From contig NZ_FRAS01000002.1 of NCBI RefSeq assembly GCF_900142395.1, forward strand, positions 282,063 to 346,062: DNA of 64,000 nt, in the 5' to 3' direction. This DNA comes from Hymenobacter psychrotolerans DSM 18569 (GTDB lineage: Bacteria; Bacteroidota; Bacteroidia; Cytophagales; Hymenobacteraceae). The first letter of the stretch is position 1. The number at the start of each line of letters is the position of its first letter. The notes under the pieces are model-generated. The model had not been told where the DNA came from. It did no database searches and saw nothing but the letters and a program-made list of their open reading frames with translations. The position numbers and the translations under genes were made by a program. This document shows positions 9,396-18,567 of the stretch, piece by piece.

Positions 9396-10061
9396 ATGCC
9401 CGACTCATCCCGCGACATCATCCTGCGCCGTATCCGCGAATCGTTGCGGGAGCCGACGCCGCCCAAAGCCGCGCCTGACTTCACGGCGCCGCTGCACCCG
9501 GCCGCTACCGGCGACCTGGCCGTGGCGTTTGCCGAAAGCTTTGTGCGCGTAGGCGGGCAGCTGTATTTCTGCGAATCAGAGGAGCACTTCTACGACCAGC
9601 TGTTTGTCTATAAGAAGGAGAAGGAGCTGGAGCGGCTGTTTGTATGGGAGCCGGAACTGAAAAAGCTGCTGCATGCCGGCGGCATCGTATTTCAGCCCGA
9701 CGAAACCGACTTCTTGGCCCACGCTGATGCCGGCCTGACCAGCTGTGAGGCGCTGGTAGCCCGCACGGGCAGCGTGCTGGTAAGCGCGGCCAGCAGCAGC
9801 GGCCGGCGTTTGAGCATCTACCCCGACCAGCACCTCGTGTTTGCGCGCACCTCGCAGGTGGTGGCCGACATTGGTGATGCGCTGCGCCGCACGCAGGCCA
9901 AATACGGCGCCGACCATCTGCCGTCCATGATTTCGCTGACTACCGGCCCCAGCCGCACGGCCGATATTGAAAAGACCCTCGTGCTCGGGGCCCACGGGCC
10001 GCGCGGCATTGCCCTGTTTTTGTTGGATGACGAAGCCGACCCCGCCACCCCGCCTGCCTGA
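9396..10061 (+). CDS. LUD domain protein (LutC/YkgG family)
   Basis: A 221-residue protein matching the LutC/YkgG family: central GIVFQPDETDFLAHADAG, SCEALVARTGSVLVS and the C-terminal GPSRTADIEKTLVLGAHGP motif, which is diagnostic of LUD proteins. LutC takes part in L-lactate oxidation with LutA/LutB, but those partners are absent here; in Bacteroidetes this gene normally follows ftsH and its own role is not established. Its 3' end overlaps the next gene by 35 bp. Confidence 0.85.
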   Translation: MPDSSRDIILRRIRESLREPTPPKAAPDFTAPLHPAATGDLAVAFAESFVRVGGQLYFCESEEHFYDQLFVYKKEKELERLFVWEPELKKLLHAGGIVFQPDETDFLAHADAGLTSCEALVARTGSVLVSAASSSGRRLSIYPDQHLVFARTSQVVADIGDALRRTQAKYGADHLPSMISLTTGPSRTADIEKTLVLGAHGPRGIALFLLDDEADPATPPA

Positions 10062-10827
10062 TCTGGCGCTGCCGCCCGGCCGCCGCGTCTATTTTGCTTC
10101 CGATTTTCACCTCGGTGCCCCCGATGCTGCCCGCTCGCTGGAGCGGGAGCGCCGCATTGTGCGCTGGCTCGATGAAGCCGCCAAAGACGCTGCCGCCATC
10201 TACCTGCTCGGCGATATTTTCGATTTCTGGTTTGAGTATAAGCACGCCATTCCGCGGGGCTTTATACGGCTGCAGGGCAAGCTGGCCGAGCTGACTGATG
10301 TGGGCATTCCCATCATTTTCTTCACCGGCAACCACGACATGTGGATGTTCGACTACTTCACGAAGGAGCTGGGCATCCCGATTCTGCGGCATCCGGTGAG
10401 CCAACTGATTGGCGGGCGCGAGTTCCATATCGGGCACGGCGACGGGCTGGGGCCGAAGGACTACACCTACAAGATGCTGAAGCGGGTGTTTGCCTCGTCG
10501 GTGTCGCAGTGGCTGTTTGCGCGGCTGCACCCCAACCTGGGCATCGGTATTGCCAACCGCTGGAGCCGCCACAGCCGCATTCAGAATGCCGAAGCCGATG
10601 CGAAATATTTCGGCGAGGACGAGTGGCTGCTGGTGTACTGCCGGGAACTGGAGCAGCGTTTCCACCACGACTACTACATCTTCGGCCACCGCCACCTGCC
10701 GCTCGACGTAGAGGTAGCACCCGGCAGCCGCTACGTCAACCTTGGCGAGTGGGTCAATTATTGCTCTTATGGCGTCTATGATGGCGAAATTCTGGCCTTG
10801 CGGCATTTCGAGCAGAAACACAGCTGA
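10027..10827 (+). CDS. lpxH: UDP-2,3-diacylglucosamine diphosphatase-like metallophosphoesterase (LpxH type)
   Basis: A 266-residue calcineurin-like phosphoesterase with the full metal-site set: SDFHLG (D26, H28), LGDIFDFW (D63), GNHD (N102-H103-D104), IGHGDG and GHRH near the C-terminus. The FDFW and GPKDYTYKMLKRVF features fit LpxH of Bacteroidetes, which removes UMP from UDP-2,3-diacylglucosamine in lipid A synthesis at the cytoplasmic membrane face. The ATG at 10027 lies within the last codons of the LUD gene; the downstream gene also starts inside this one. Confidence 0.85.
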   Translation: MTKPTPPPRLPDLALPPGRRVYFASDFHLGAPDAARSLERERRIVRWLDEAAKDAAAIYLLGDIFDFWFEYKHAIPRGFIRLQGKLAELTDVGIPIIFFTGNHDMWMFDYFTKELGIPILRHPVSQLIGGREFHIGHGDGLGPKDYTYKMLKRVFASSVSQWLFARLHPNLGIGIANRWSRHSRIQNAEADAKYFGEDEWLLVYCRELEQRFHHDYYIFGHRHLPLDVEVAPGSRYVNLGEWVNYCSYGVYDGEILALRHFEQKHS

Positions 10828-11755
10828 ACCTATACGGCTGGCCCGGCGCTGGTGGAGCCTTTTCTGGCTACTCGGCCTTTTGCCTTTTGCCAGTGCTTTT
10901 GCCCAAACGACGGTGCCTACGCCGGCCTCTGTGGTGCCGCCCGGCAAGCCGGCACCGGCCGCTGCCTCACCGGCGGTAGCTAAAGCCGATGAGCCCACGA
11001 ATCCGGCCGGAGCCTGGCAGCTGGTGCGCACCATTGCGTTGCCGCAGCCGGGCGTAGCTTCGCTGGACCGCCGCGGCACGCTCTACGTAGCCGACTCGCG
11101 CGACAATATCCGCCAGTATGGGCCCGATGGGCAGGCGCTGAACACGTTTTCGCCGCCGCAGCCGGGCCATGTGGCGCAGCTGGAAGCCTGGAACACCACC
11201 AAAATCCTGGTTTTTTACGACGACCGGCAGCAGCTTCTGTTGCTCGATAGGTTTGCGGCGCCGCTGGGCCAGTTCAATCTGCTGGATCTGCTCGATGGCA
11301 CGGCCCGCGCCGCTACCCTGGCCCCCGACGACCGGCTCTGGCTCCTGAACGAATCGGACCTGACCCTGCGCCAGTTCGATGCCAACGCCAAGACTTTCAC
11401 GCATTCCACGCCGCTGGACCTGCTGATTGGCCGCTCCCGCCCCGATTTCCGGTTTCTGCGCGAGTACCAGAACAATCTGTACCTAGTAGACCGCGTAAAT
11501 GGCATCTACGTGTTCGACAACCTGGGCAATTACCGCAAAAAGCTGCCTTTTGCGGGTCTGAATACCATCGGCTTCCGCGGCGACGAGTTGTATTTCCTGG
11601 CAGACGGGGCAATTCAGTTTTTCCAGCTCTACACCTTCAGCCAGCGGACACTGCCCCTGCCCCCCGCTATAGCCGCAGATGCGCGCCAGGTGCTTGTGGG
11701 GGAAGACTACGCGTATGTCTTCACAGCCGCCGGAGTTTCGGTCTACAGGATGTGA
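10778..11755 (+). CDS. Secreted propeller-like protein of unknown function
   Basis: A protein of about 325 residues. A long basic N-region is followed by the hydrophobic segment WWSLFWLLGLLPFASAFAQ, a plausible signal peptide, then a Pro/Ala-rich linker and a body with repeated strand patterns such as LYVADSRDNIRQYGPDGQ, NNLYLVDRVNGIYVFDNLG and YAYVFTAAGVSVYRM, as in NHL/beta-propeller proteins. The start is uncertain: ATGs at 10769, 10778 and 10781 are all inside lpxH, overlapping it by about 50 bp. The overlap suggests an operon with lpxH. No enzymatic motif is visible. Confidence 0.7.
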   Translation: MMAKFWPCGISSRNTAEPIRLARRWWSLFWLLGLLPFASAFAQTTVPTPASVVPPGKPAPAAASPAVAKADEPTNPAGAWQLVRTIALPQPGVASLDRRGTLYVADSRDNIRQYGPDGQALNTFSPPQPGHVAQLEAWNTTKILVFYDDRQQLLLLDRFAAPLGQFNLLDLLDGTARAATLAPDDRLWLLNESDLTLRQFDANAKTFTHSTPLDLLIGRSRPDFRFLREYQNNLYLVDRVNGIYVFDNLGNYRKKLPFAGLNTIGFRGDELYFLADGAIQFFQLYTFSQRTLPLPPAIAADARQVLVGEDYAYVFTAAGVSVYRM

Positions 11756-12042
11756 GCCGGCATGCATGCCGCGGGCAACCAGGCCCGTAGAAAAGCCTCT
11801 CGCTTCGCATTGGGAGCCGGCGGGAGCAGGTACTGCGTGGCTATGGCTAATTTGTACATCTCAGAGAGTCTGGTTTTCAGCCAGGCATGCTGCTGGTTGC
11901 AGGAAAAGGGCTTTTCGGCACAATACGCCATAATTTTTTAGCCTAGAATGTGCTAGTCCAGTCCGGCCGGATATTGGTTTTTGCCTAAATTTGAAAAGGA
12001 GCCTGCTTCGCACTTCCGCCAGTAGCTCCCGGAGAAATTAGC

Positions 12043-14682
12043 TTGTACTATATGACGTGTCGTGCTACGTATAGCTGGGTTGGAAGTGTAGTGGCCCTGA
12101 TGTTGGCCGGGCCCGCGCTGGCGCAGCAGCTCCCCGCGGTTTCTGCCACCAAGCTGGCCCCACCATTGCAGGCAGCAGCCCTGTCGCGGGCAGTGCCGGT
12201 TAGGCAAGTGGTGCGGGTCCAGGCGCCTGATGTGGCGGCTTTCCGGCACTGGCTCCGGCGCGCGCTGCCGTCCGTCCGGGTGCAGGCGCAAGCTGGTCAG
12301 CCGCAACTCTTTCTTTTATCAGGTATACGCAGCGCGCAGCTTGAGCAGCTGCTGGCTTCCCCGCTGGTCACGTTCGTGGATGTGCCCGACCGCCCGGCTC
12401 ATGATGAGCGGCAGCTAAACCAAGCCGACCTGAGCGTGAACAGCGTAACGCCGCTGCACCGCCGCTACCCCGGTCTGGCCGGGCAGGGCCTCACCGTGTC
12501 AGTGAAGGAAAACCCGCTCGACGCTACCGACATAGACTTCAGAGGCCGACTGGTAAACGTAGATCCGGCGGCCGTCACGGTTTCGTCGCACGCCACTACC
12601 ATGGCCACTCTCATTGCCGGGGGCGGAAATTCCGCGCCGGCCGGCCGGGGTGTCGCCTGGCAGGCCAGCATTACATCTTCCAGCTACGCCCGCCTGCTGC
12701 CCGACGATGGGCCTGAGCTGCAGCAGCGGGCCGTGAGTGTGCAAAACCACTCTTATGGCACCGGTATCGAGAATTACTACGGTCTGGAAGCGCAGGCTTA
12801 TGACGAGCAGGCCCGGCAGTATCCCACGCTGCTCCATGTGTTTTCGTCCGGCAATTCCGGCGCGCAGGCCAGTCCCGATGGCCTTTACCAAGGTTTGCCT
12901 AACGTGGCTAACCTGACGGGGCAGTTCAAAATGTCGAAAAACAGCCTGAGCGTGGGCGCCACCGATGCGCTGGGCCAGGTTGCGGCTATGAGTTCCCGGG
13001 GCCCCGCCCACGACGGCCGCGTGAAACCCGAGCTGGTTGCCTTCGGAGACGATGGCTCCTCCGACGCGGCGGCGCTGGTGTCGGGCATGAGCCTACTGGC
13101 GCAGCAGGCATACCGTGACCAGAATGCAGGCGCATTGCCGCCCTCAGCGCTGGTGAAAGCGGCCCTGATCAACAGCGCCGACGATGCCGGCCGGCCGGAA
13201 GTAGATTTTGTGTCGGGTTTCGGGCAGGCTGATGCGCTGGGCGCCGTGCGCACCATCCTGGAGCGCCGCTATTTTCAGGGCAGCGTAGGGCAGGGGCAGG
13301 CAACGCAGTTTGCGCTGGTGGTGCCGCCCGGCACGCAGCAGCTCAAGCTGACGCTGGCCTGGACCGACCCTGCCGCTGCGGCCAATGCCTCAGGCGCGTT
13401 GGTAAACGACCTGGACGTGCTGCTGACGAGCAACGGCACCAGCTGGCAGCCCTGGACGCTGAGTGCCTATCCGCACCCCGATTCGCTGGCCCTGCCCGCG
13501 CGCCGTCGTCCCGACCACCTCAATAACGTAGAGCAGATTACGCTAACTGCCCCGGCGCCCGGAACCTACCAGATAGCCGTGCGCGGCTATACTGTAGCTG
13601 CCGGCCCGCAGGCGTTTAATGTGGCGTATGAGTTGAATATAGGTTTTGAGTGGCTGACCCCCAACAAGCTCCGCAATGTGCGTTCCGGCACTACTACACA
13701 GGTGCGCTGGCAGTGGGCCGGGCCGGCGGCTACTGGTCGGCTGGAATACCGCCCGGTGGGCAGCGGCACTTGGCGCAGCATCAGTTCGGCTGCCGACTTA
13801 TCCGCCCGCTCGTTTGCCTGGGCAGCTCCCGACACCACAACACTGGCGCAGCTGCGGATGGTGACCAGCGCGGGTACAGTGGTGTCTGATACGTTTGCAC
13901 TGGCCCGGCCTCTGTCAGTAAGTATCGGCTATACCTGCCCCGAAGAGGCGCTTATTTACTGGCCGCGGGTGCCGGGGGCGGCCCGGTACCAGCTCTACCA
14001 GCTGGGCCGCACGCATCTGGAGCCACTGCAGCTTACCTCCGATACCACCCATGTGCTTACCGGTGCCGCCCTGACGGGCACGCAGTATGCAGTAGCTCCG
14101 GTGTTTGCGGGAAAAGAAGCGGAGCGGAGCTCGTCTATCAATCTCGCTACGGCCGGCTTCGACTGCTACATACGCTCGTTCGTGGCCCGGCAACCCGTGG
14201 CAGACACGGTGCAGCTGCAGGTAGAGCTGGGCAGCACCTTCCGGCTGCGGGCTCTCCGGCTGCAGCGGCTGGAGCAGGGCGCTTTCCGCACGGTGTTGGC
14301 TCAGAATACGGTTTCGCAGCTACAGCTCCTGCTTACAGATGCTACTGCGCAGCCCGGCTACAACCAGTACAGACTGGAGCTGGAGGACACCAACGGCCGA
14401 ATTTTCCATAGCCAGCTGGAAAGCGTATTTCAGGTCAGCCGCGCCGAGGTGCTGGTGTTTCCGGTGCCGGTGGCGGCCGGCATGCCGCTCAGCATCATCG
14501 GGCCGGCCGATACGGAGCTGCGCCTGCGTCTCTTCGACACGCTGGGCCGCCTGCTCCTCGAAACCACGACCACCGGCACCATCAACACGTTGCCTACTGC
14601 TGGCCTCCGGCCTGGTACCTATCTGCTGCGTATTGGCGCTGGCTCAGCCCCGGAGCTTACCCGCCGCATCGTGATACAGTAG
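12043..14682 (+). CDS. Secreted S8 (subtilisin-like) serine peptidase with T9SS sorting domain
   Basis: A 879-residue protein. It has a signal peptide (to about residue 28), a propeptide-like region, an S8 domain (about 140-410), a P-domain/CBM-like beta region (about 420-540), fibronectin-like segments, and a C-terminal T9SS sorting domain (about 795-879, LRPGTYLLRIG ... RRIVIQ). Catalytic His183 (SHATTMATLIAG), oxyanion Asn271 (SSGNSG) and Ser340 (GSSDAAA) are visible. The catalytic Asp position appears to be Glu156 (VSVKEN in place of V.V.DTG), and the Pro after the nucleophile is replaced. Activity is therefore probable but not certain. ATG at 12052 is an alternative start. Confidence 0.82.
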   Translation: MYYMTCRATYSWVGSVVALMLAGPALAQQLPAVSATKLAPPLQAAALSRAVPVRQVVRVQAPDVAAFRHWLRRALPSVRVQAQAGQPQLFLLSGIRSAQLEQLLASPLVTFVDVPDRPAHDERQLNQADLSVNSVTPLHRRYPGLAGQGLTVSVKENPLDATDIDFRGRLVNVDPAAVTVSSHATTMATLIAGGGNSAPAGRGVAWQASITSSSYARLLPDDGPELQQRAVSVQNHSYGTGIENYYGLEAQAYDEQARQYPTLLHVFSSGNSGAQASPDGLYQGLPNVANLTGQFKMSKNSLSVGATDALGQVAAMSSRGPAHDGRVKPELVAFGDDGSSDAAALVSGMSLLAQQAYRDQNAGALPPSALVKAALINSADDAGRPEVDFVSGFGQADALGAVRTILERRYFQGSVGQGQATQFALVVPPGTQQLKLTLAWTDPAAAANASGALVNDLDVLLTSNGTSWQPWTLSAYPHPDSLALPARRRPDHLNNVEQITLTAPAPGTYQIAVRGYTVAAGPQAFNVAYELNIGFEWLTPNKLRNVRSGTTTQVRWQWAGPAATGRLEYRPVGSGTWRSISSAADLSARSFAWAAPDTTTLAQLRMVTSAGTVVSDTFALARPLSVSIGYTCPEEALIYWPRVPGAARYQLYQLGRTHLEPLQLTSDTTHVLTGAALTGTQYAVAPVFAGKEAERSSSINLATAGFDCYIRSFVARQPVADTVQLQVELGSTFRLRALRLQRLEQGAFRTVLAQNTVSQLQLLLTDATAQPGYNQYRLELEDTNGRIFHSQLESVFQVSRAEVLVFPVPVAAGMPLSIIGPADTELRLRLFDTLGRLLLETTTTGTINTLPTAGLRPGTYLLRIGAGSAPELTRRIVIQ

Positions 14683-14875
14683 CCGCAGCGCCCGCAGTAG
14701 CAGGCCCTGCTATGCCTTGCAGCTTGAGCACTACAGGCTGCGGCAACCTTCTGCATATACTAGCGGTACGCTCTGCGCATTCTGCCGTGTTACTGGTCCT
14801 TCTGTCGTGGACAGATACGCTGAGTTGCAGATGAACTCCAAGCAGCAATTGCCTGGCTTATACGCCTATAACAAA

Positions 14876-14915
14876 AAACAACCCCTCCGGCTCGTATGGG
14901 CCGGAGGGGTTGTTG
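14876..14915. terminator. Bidirectional terminator between the two protease genes
   Basis: A 13-bp stem CAACCCCTCCGGC / GCCGGAGGGGTTG, with A-rich sequence on its left and T/G-rich on its right, located between convergent genes. Confidence 0.8.
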
Positions 14916-14964
14916 TATGAAGCGAATAGCTCCCGGCGGTTGTACACCGGGAGCTACCTAAACG

Positions 14965-15774
14965 CTAGTACACGTAGTTAAGCGCGGTACGGTCGTTCGT
15001 GTTGAACGGACGGTTGGCGCCGCTGCCGATGCATGCCAGCATCCACGAGCTTGGGTCGGGGCCCGACGGTGTGCCGGGGATGAGGATAGCACCAACGGAG
15101 CTGGCACCTTCGTTCACGGCCGAGCCGCCGCAGCTATACTGCCGGCCCATGTAGTCGGTGTGGCGGAACCCGATGCAGTGGCCCACTTCGTGCGCCAGTA
15201 CAGTGGCTATGTACGTGCTGGCGTTGGCGGTGCCCAGTGCCGTAGAGTTTACCAGCACCTGGCTGTAGGGGTTGCCACCGGAGGGGAAGCCTGCGGAAGC
15301 CAGGTAACCGGCGCCCGAAGGAGCTTTGGTGAGCGTGATGTTAGCCGAGGAGGTAGAAGCTACGCGGCTAAACGTAATGCGCAGGTTCTGCGCGTTGTAG
15401 CGCCGGATCAGCTCGTCGGTTGCCGTCACATAAGCCGAGGGCAGCGTAGAAGAAACCCGGATGGTGATGTTGCGGGGCAGACCGGTCACCAGGTTCGTGG
15501 TGCGGTACTGCTCGTCCTGGCCCACTCGCATCATGGTGTAGTCAGGCTTGCTGTTGAGCATCTCGTTGGTCAGCACTATGTCGCCTTCCACCAGATAGCC
15601 GTTCTCAACTTTCTGGGCGTCTTTGGCGCTAAAGCCAAGCGCGCTGATCTGACCGATGGTTTCTTCGGAAATTTCATTTTTTGCCACCACTTCCTGCTTT
15701 TTCTCGCAAGATGACAAAGACATGGCCGCGCCGACAAGCAGTGCTACTGGGGTGAATAAACGGGTTGCTTTCAT
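14965..15774 (-). CDS. M57-family zinc metalloprotease, lipoprotein
   Basis: A 269-residue protein. Residues 1-23 form a lipoprotein signal with lipobox SLSSC (C23). The metzincin-type motif HEVGHCIGFRH gives zinc ligands H195, H199 and H205 with catalytic E196, which fits the M57 (dual-action HEIGH) family. The protein is expected to be anchored to the outer membrane or surface. The ATG at 15774 was chosen because it starts directly at the signal sequence; an upstream in-frame extension has no support. It faces the secreted subtilase across a shared terminator. Confidence 0.87.
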   Translation of the reverse strand: MKATRLFTPVALLVGAAMSLSSCEKKQEVVAKNEISEETIGQISALGFSAKDAQKVENGYLVEGDIVLTNEMLNSKPDYTMMRVGQDEQYRTTNLVTGLPRNITIRVSSTLPSAYVTATDELIRRYNAQNLRITFSRVASTSSANITLTKAPSGAGYLASAGFPSGGNPYSQVLVNSTALGTANASTYIATVLAHEVGHCIGFRHTDYMGRQYSCGGSAVNEGASSVGAILIPGTPSGPDPSSWMLACIGSGANRPFNTNDRTALNYVY

Positions 15775-15821
15775 GGGGGAATTTTTGGTTGGTTTGGTTG
15801 TGGAAAGGATCAATTACGTCG

Positions 15822-15852
15822 AAAAACTAGGCATTTATTAATGATATATCAA
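15822..15852 (-). promoter_or_regulatory. Candidate promoter of the M57 protease gene
   Basis: Read on the minus strand: TTG (15852-15850), 20-base spacer, TAGTTTTT (15829-15822). This resembles the Bacteroidetes TTG-N19-21-TAnnTTTG pattern with an imperfect -7 end, about 48 bp upstream of the ATG. Confidence 0.35.
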
Positions 15853-16100
15853 TAAGTCAACAGTTTGATTGTCATAATTATATACGTTTTGACTTTTTAC
15901 TGTTGAGTTCATATTCCCGTATTGAATCAGGAAAAAAGCCAATAGTGAAGGATTAATGAAGGTTTTCGTTAAATAGATAAAGTGAAATTTTCATACCAGG
16001 AATTTTCACTGGGTGCAGAGGCGGATAGCCACTGTCTAGTTGGTTTTAGCCGGCTGCTCCAGCCCGAAATAGCACAGAACTCTTCCGCCCCTGAATTCTG

Positions 16101-16108
16101 TATCTTTG
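16101..16108 (+). promoter_or_regulatory. Candidate -7 element (TATCTTTG) of ricT
   Basis: An exact TAnnTTTG match 57 bp before the GTG start at 16166. No clear TTG at -33. Confidence 0.4.
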
Positions 16109-16165
16109 TAGGAAACCGATTTTCAGCGGCCCTCAGCGCCGCTTCACGATATAGATACTTTAGTA

Positions 16166-17779
16166 GTGGCCTGTACTTCATGCTCCTCCGGCGGCGGCTG
16201 CTCTACCACAACTGCCACGGGCTGCGGCTCGAAAGGCAGCTGTAGCAGCGGCTGTACGCGTCTTAATGTATTCGACTGGCTCCAGGACCTGGATACGCCC
16301 AGTGACTTCAAAGGCTTTGATCTGGTAGAAATCCGCTTTAAAGGCGGCCGCAAGGACTTCTACCGCAACGCCAGCCACCTGCCCCTCACCACCGGCGACG
16401 CAGTGGTGATAGAAGCCGGCGGCAACGGCTGGCACCTGGGCCACGTCTCGCTCAAGGGCGAGCTGGTGCGCCTGCAGATGAAAAAGAAGAAAGTGCCTAC
16501 CGACTCCAAGGATATTCGCAACATTCTGCGGATAGCTACCGAGCAGGACGTAGAGCGCTGGAATGCCGTGCGCGACCTGGAAACGGGCACCATGTTCCGG
16601 GCCCGCACCGTGGTGGACGAGCTGCGCCTGAAAATGAAGCTCTCCGATGTGGAGTATCAGGCTGACCGCACTCGCGCCACGTTCTTTTACTCTGCCGAAG
16701 ACCGGGTAGATTTCCGGGACCTGATCAAGCGCCTGGCCGACGAGTTTCGGGTGCGGGTGGAAATGCGCCAGATTTCGCTGCGCCACGAAGCCGGCCGTCT
16801 CGGCGGCATCGGGGTGTGCGGCCGGGAGCTGTGCTGCTCCACCTGGCTCACCGATTTCAAGAGCGTCAGCACTACGGCGGCCCGCTACCAGAATCTGAGC
16901 CTCAACCCGGCTAAGCTCTCGGGGCAGTGCGGGCGCCTGAAATGCTGCCTCAACTACGAGCTCGACACCTACCTCGACGCCCTCAAGGACATTCCGCAGG
17001 TACAGCGCCCGTTGCTCACGGAGAAGGGTGAGTATGTGCTGCAGAAAACCGACATCTTCCGGCGCAAAATGTGGTTTGCCATCCGGGGCGACAACAACTG
17101 GGTAGTGCTGACCACAGACCGGGTGCGCGAAGTGCAGGAGCTGAATAAGCGCGGGGAGAAAGTGGACACGCTGCTGGTAGCCGTGCGCGAAGAAGAAAAA
17201 GCGCCCGACGTAACGGCCATTGTGGAGGGCTCCCTCGAACGCCTTGACGATAAAATCAAGGCTGGCAAGCGCGTGAAGCGCACCAAGAAAAAGGCCAAGC
17301 CGGAAGGCGCTACAGACGAGCGTGCATTGGCGCCGCGGGGAGGCGCTTCCGGGCGCCCAGCGGCCACGCGCGCAGCCGCCTCGGAGGCAGCACCAGATAC
17401 ACCCGCCGCGGCTCCGGAATCTGCCGCAAGTGGGGAGGAAGCACGCCGGCCACGTGGCGCCGCCGCTCGGCCCCTCAACCGCCGTAACAACCGCAACCGC
17501 TCCGGCAATGCTGCGGAAGGTGGCAGCCGAGCAGAAGGGGGCCGTGGCGAAGGCCGGCGCAGTGCTGCTGAGGGCAGCACCGAACCGCGCAGCGGCCGGA
17601 CCGGCAACGAGCGGCGTGGTGCCCGGGGCAGTTCCGGCGCAGGCGAGGCAGGCAGCCGCCCGGCGTCTGAGGGCAGAGCCGAAAATACCCCGCGTGAGGG
17701 TGGCCGCAGCCGCCGTGGGGGCCGCCGGCCCGAAAGCGGGGCCGCTGGTGCCGCTCCTGCTGCTCCGTCTGCTTCCTGA
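16166..17779 (+). CDS. ricT: RicT/YaaT-like PSP1-domain protein with long disordered tail
   Basis: A 537-residue protein. Its Cys-rich N-terminus (MACTSCSSGGGC, further CGSKGSC) and the PSP1 domain with GVCGRELCCSTWL and SGQCGRLKCCLNYE are typical of the Bacteroidetes RicT group. In Bacillus, RicT forms an Fe-S-containing complex with RicA/RicF that affects RNA processing; the Bacteroidetes role is not established. Residues from about 375 to the end are an Arg/Gly/Ala/Glu-rich disordered tail (RNNRNRSG, RGEGRR, GRSRRGGRR). The start is GTG at 16166, which gives the conserved N-terminus. gldH follows 17 bp downstream, a common pairing. Confidence 0.88.
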   Translation: MACTSCSSGGGCSTTTATGCGSKGSCSSGCTRLNVFDWLQDLDTPSDFKGFDLVEIRFKGGRKDFYRNASHLPLTTGDAVVIEAGGNGWHLGHVSLKGELVRLQMKKKKVPTDSKDIRNILRIATEQDVERWNAVRDLETGTMFRARTVVDELRLKMKLSDVEYQADRTRATFFYSAEDRVDFRDLIKRLADEFRVRVEMRQISLRHEAGRLGGIGVCGRELCCSTWLTDFKSVSTTAARYQNLSLNPAKLSGQCGRLKCCLNYELDTYLDALKDIPQVQRPLLTEKGEYVLQKTDIFRRKMWFAIRGDNNWVVLTTDRVREVQELNKRGEKVDTLLVAVREEEKAPDVTAIVEGSLERLDDKIKAGKRVKRTKKKAKPEGATDERALAPRGGASGRPAATRAAASEAAPDTPAAAPESAASGEEARRPRGAAARPLNRRNNRNRSGNAAEGGSRAEGGRGEGRRSAAEGSTEPRSGRTGNERRGARGSSGAGEAGSRPASEGRAENTPREGGRSRRGGRRPESGAAGAAPAAPSAS

Positions 17780-17796
17780 TACTAGAGTTTTGTTGT

Positions 17797-18285
17797 ATGC
17801 TTAAGCTGTTTCGTTTGTTGCCGCTGCTGGCATTAGCCGCCGGACTTACCGCCTGCGACGAAGGCCAGATCTACGAGAAAAATGTGGATTTCGAGGGCTA
17901 CACTTGGTCGGTGCGCCAGAAGCCTGCTTTCACCTTCGATATTGCCGATACCACGCAGCGCTACGATGTGTACTTCAACGTGCGCAATGCCTCTGCCTAT
18001 GGCTACTACAATCTGTACCTGAAGCACACGCTGACCGACCCGGCCGGCAAGCCGGTTTCGCAGCTGCTGCACCAGATGTTGCTGATGGACCCGCAAACCG
18101 GCGAGCCCCGCGGCAGTGGCACCGGCGACATCTACGACCATCAGTTTTTAGCCCTGCCCAATCAGAAGTTCCGGCACGCCGGCACCTACACGATAGTGCT
18201 GGAGCAGTATATGCGCCAAAACCAGCTGCCGGGCCTGATGGCCGTGGGCGTGCGCGTGGCTCAGGCCGCGCCCGCCAAGCCCTAG
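17797..18285 (+). CDS. gldH: Gliding motility lipoprotein GldH
   Basis: A 162-residue lipoprotein: signal peptide with lipobox LTAC (C20), then a GldH body including GYTWSVRQKPAFTFDI, YDVYFNVRNASAYGYYNLYL and GSGTGDIYDHQF. In Flavobacterium GldH is needed for gliding and chitin use, functions linked to the T9SS. Placement directly after ricT supports the call. Confidence 0.88.
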   Translation: MLKLFRLLPLLALAAGLTACDEGQIYEKNVDFEGYTWSVRQKPAFTFDIADTTQRYDVYFNVRNASAYGYYNLYLKHTLTDPAGKPVSQLLHQMLLMDPQTGEPRGSGTGDIYDHQFLALPNQKFRHAGTYTIVLEQYMRQNQLPGLMAVGVRVAQAAPAKP

Positions 18286-18309
18286 CCCGCCTGGCTTGTC
18301 AGGCAACAG

Positions 18310-18344
18310 AAAGCCCCTCTGGCAGCAGTGCCGGAGGGGCTTTT
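18310..18344. terminator. Bidirectional terminator between gldH and csp
   Basis: A stem of about 14 bp (AAGCCCCTCTGGCA / TGCCGGAGGGGCTT, one wobble) with T run on the plus strand; lies between convergent gldH and the cold-shock gene. Confidence 0.8.
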
Positions 18345-18366
18345 GTATACGTGGGCGTAGGGTTAG

Positions 18367-18567
18367 CTAAACAGCGGCAATACGCTCAACCTTTACCGCA
18401 TTCAGGCCTTTTTTGCCTTCGATTACTTCAAATGAAACCCGGTCGTTTTCGCGGATTTCGTGAATCAAACCGGTTTGATGTACAAAGATATCCTGGTTGT
18501 TTTCGTCCTGGATGATAAAACCGAAGCCCTTCGACTCGTTGAAGAACTTTACTTTTCCCGTTTTCAT
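18367..18567 (-). CDS. Cold-shock domain protein (CspA family)
   Basis: A 66-residue single cold-shock domain with RNP1 KGFGFI and RNP2 DIFVH, which bind single-stranded RNA or DNA. It acts as an RNA chaperone in this family. The ATG at 18567 gives the canonical MKTGKVKFFNESKGFGF start. A TAGATTTA -7-like element lies at 18609-18616 on the minus strand. It is transcribed divergently from the disordered protein gene at 18811, with about 240 bp between the two starts. Confidence 0.94.
   Translation of the reverse strand: MKTGKVKFFNESKGFGFIIQDENNQDIFVHQTGLIHEIRENDRVSFEVIEGKKGLNAVKVERIAAV

Larger units (their letters stand above)
15775..16165. other. AT-rich intergenic region (promoters of the M57 gene and ricT)
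   Basis: About 390 bases, clearly more AT-rich than its surroundings, between divergent genes. I see no convincing gene. It holds a candidate promoter for each flanking gene (listed separately). Confidence 0.6.

Noticed and set aside
11759..11770. Perfect palindrome GGCATGCATGCC just after a stop codon
   Set aside because: Twelve-base palindromes occur by chance; there is no loop or T tract, and it is not repeated at other gene ends that I saw.
11743..11931. 62-codon ORF on the minus strand at the end of the propeller-like gene
   Set aside because: It overlaps the stop of the plus-strand gene, has no recognizable motif and no promoter.
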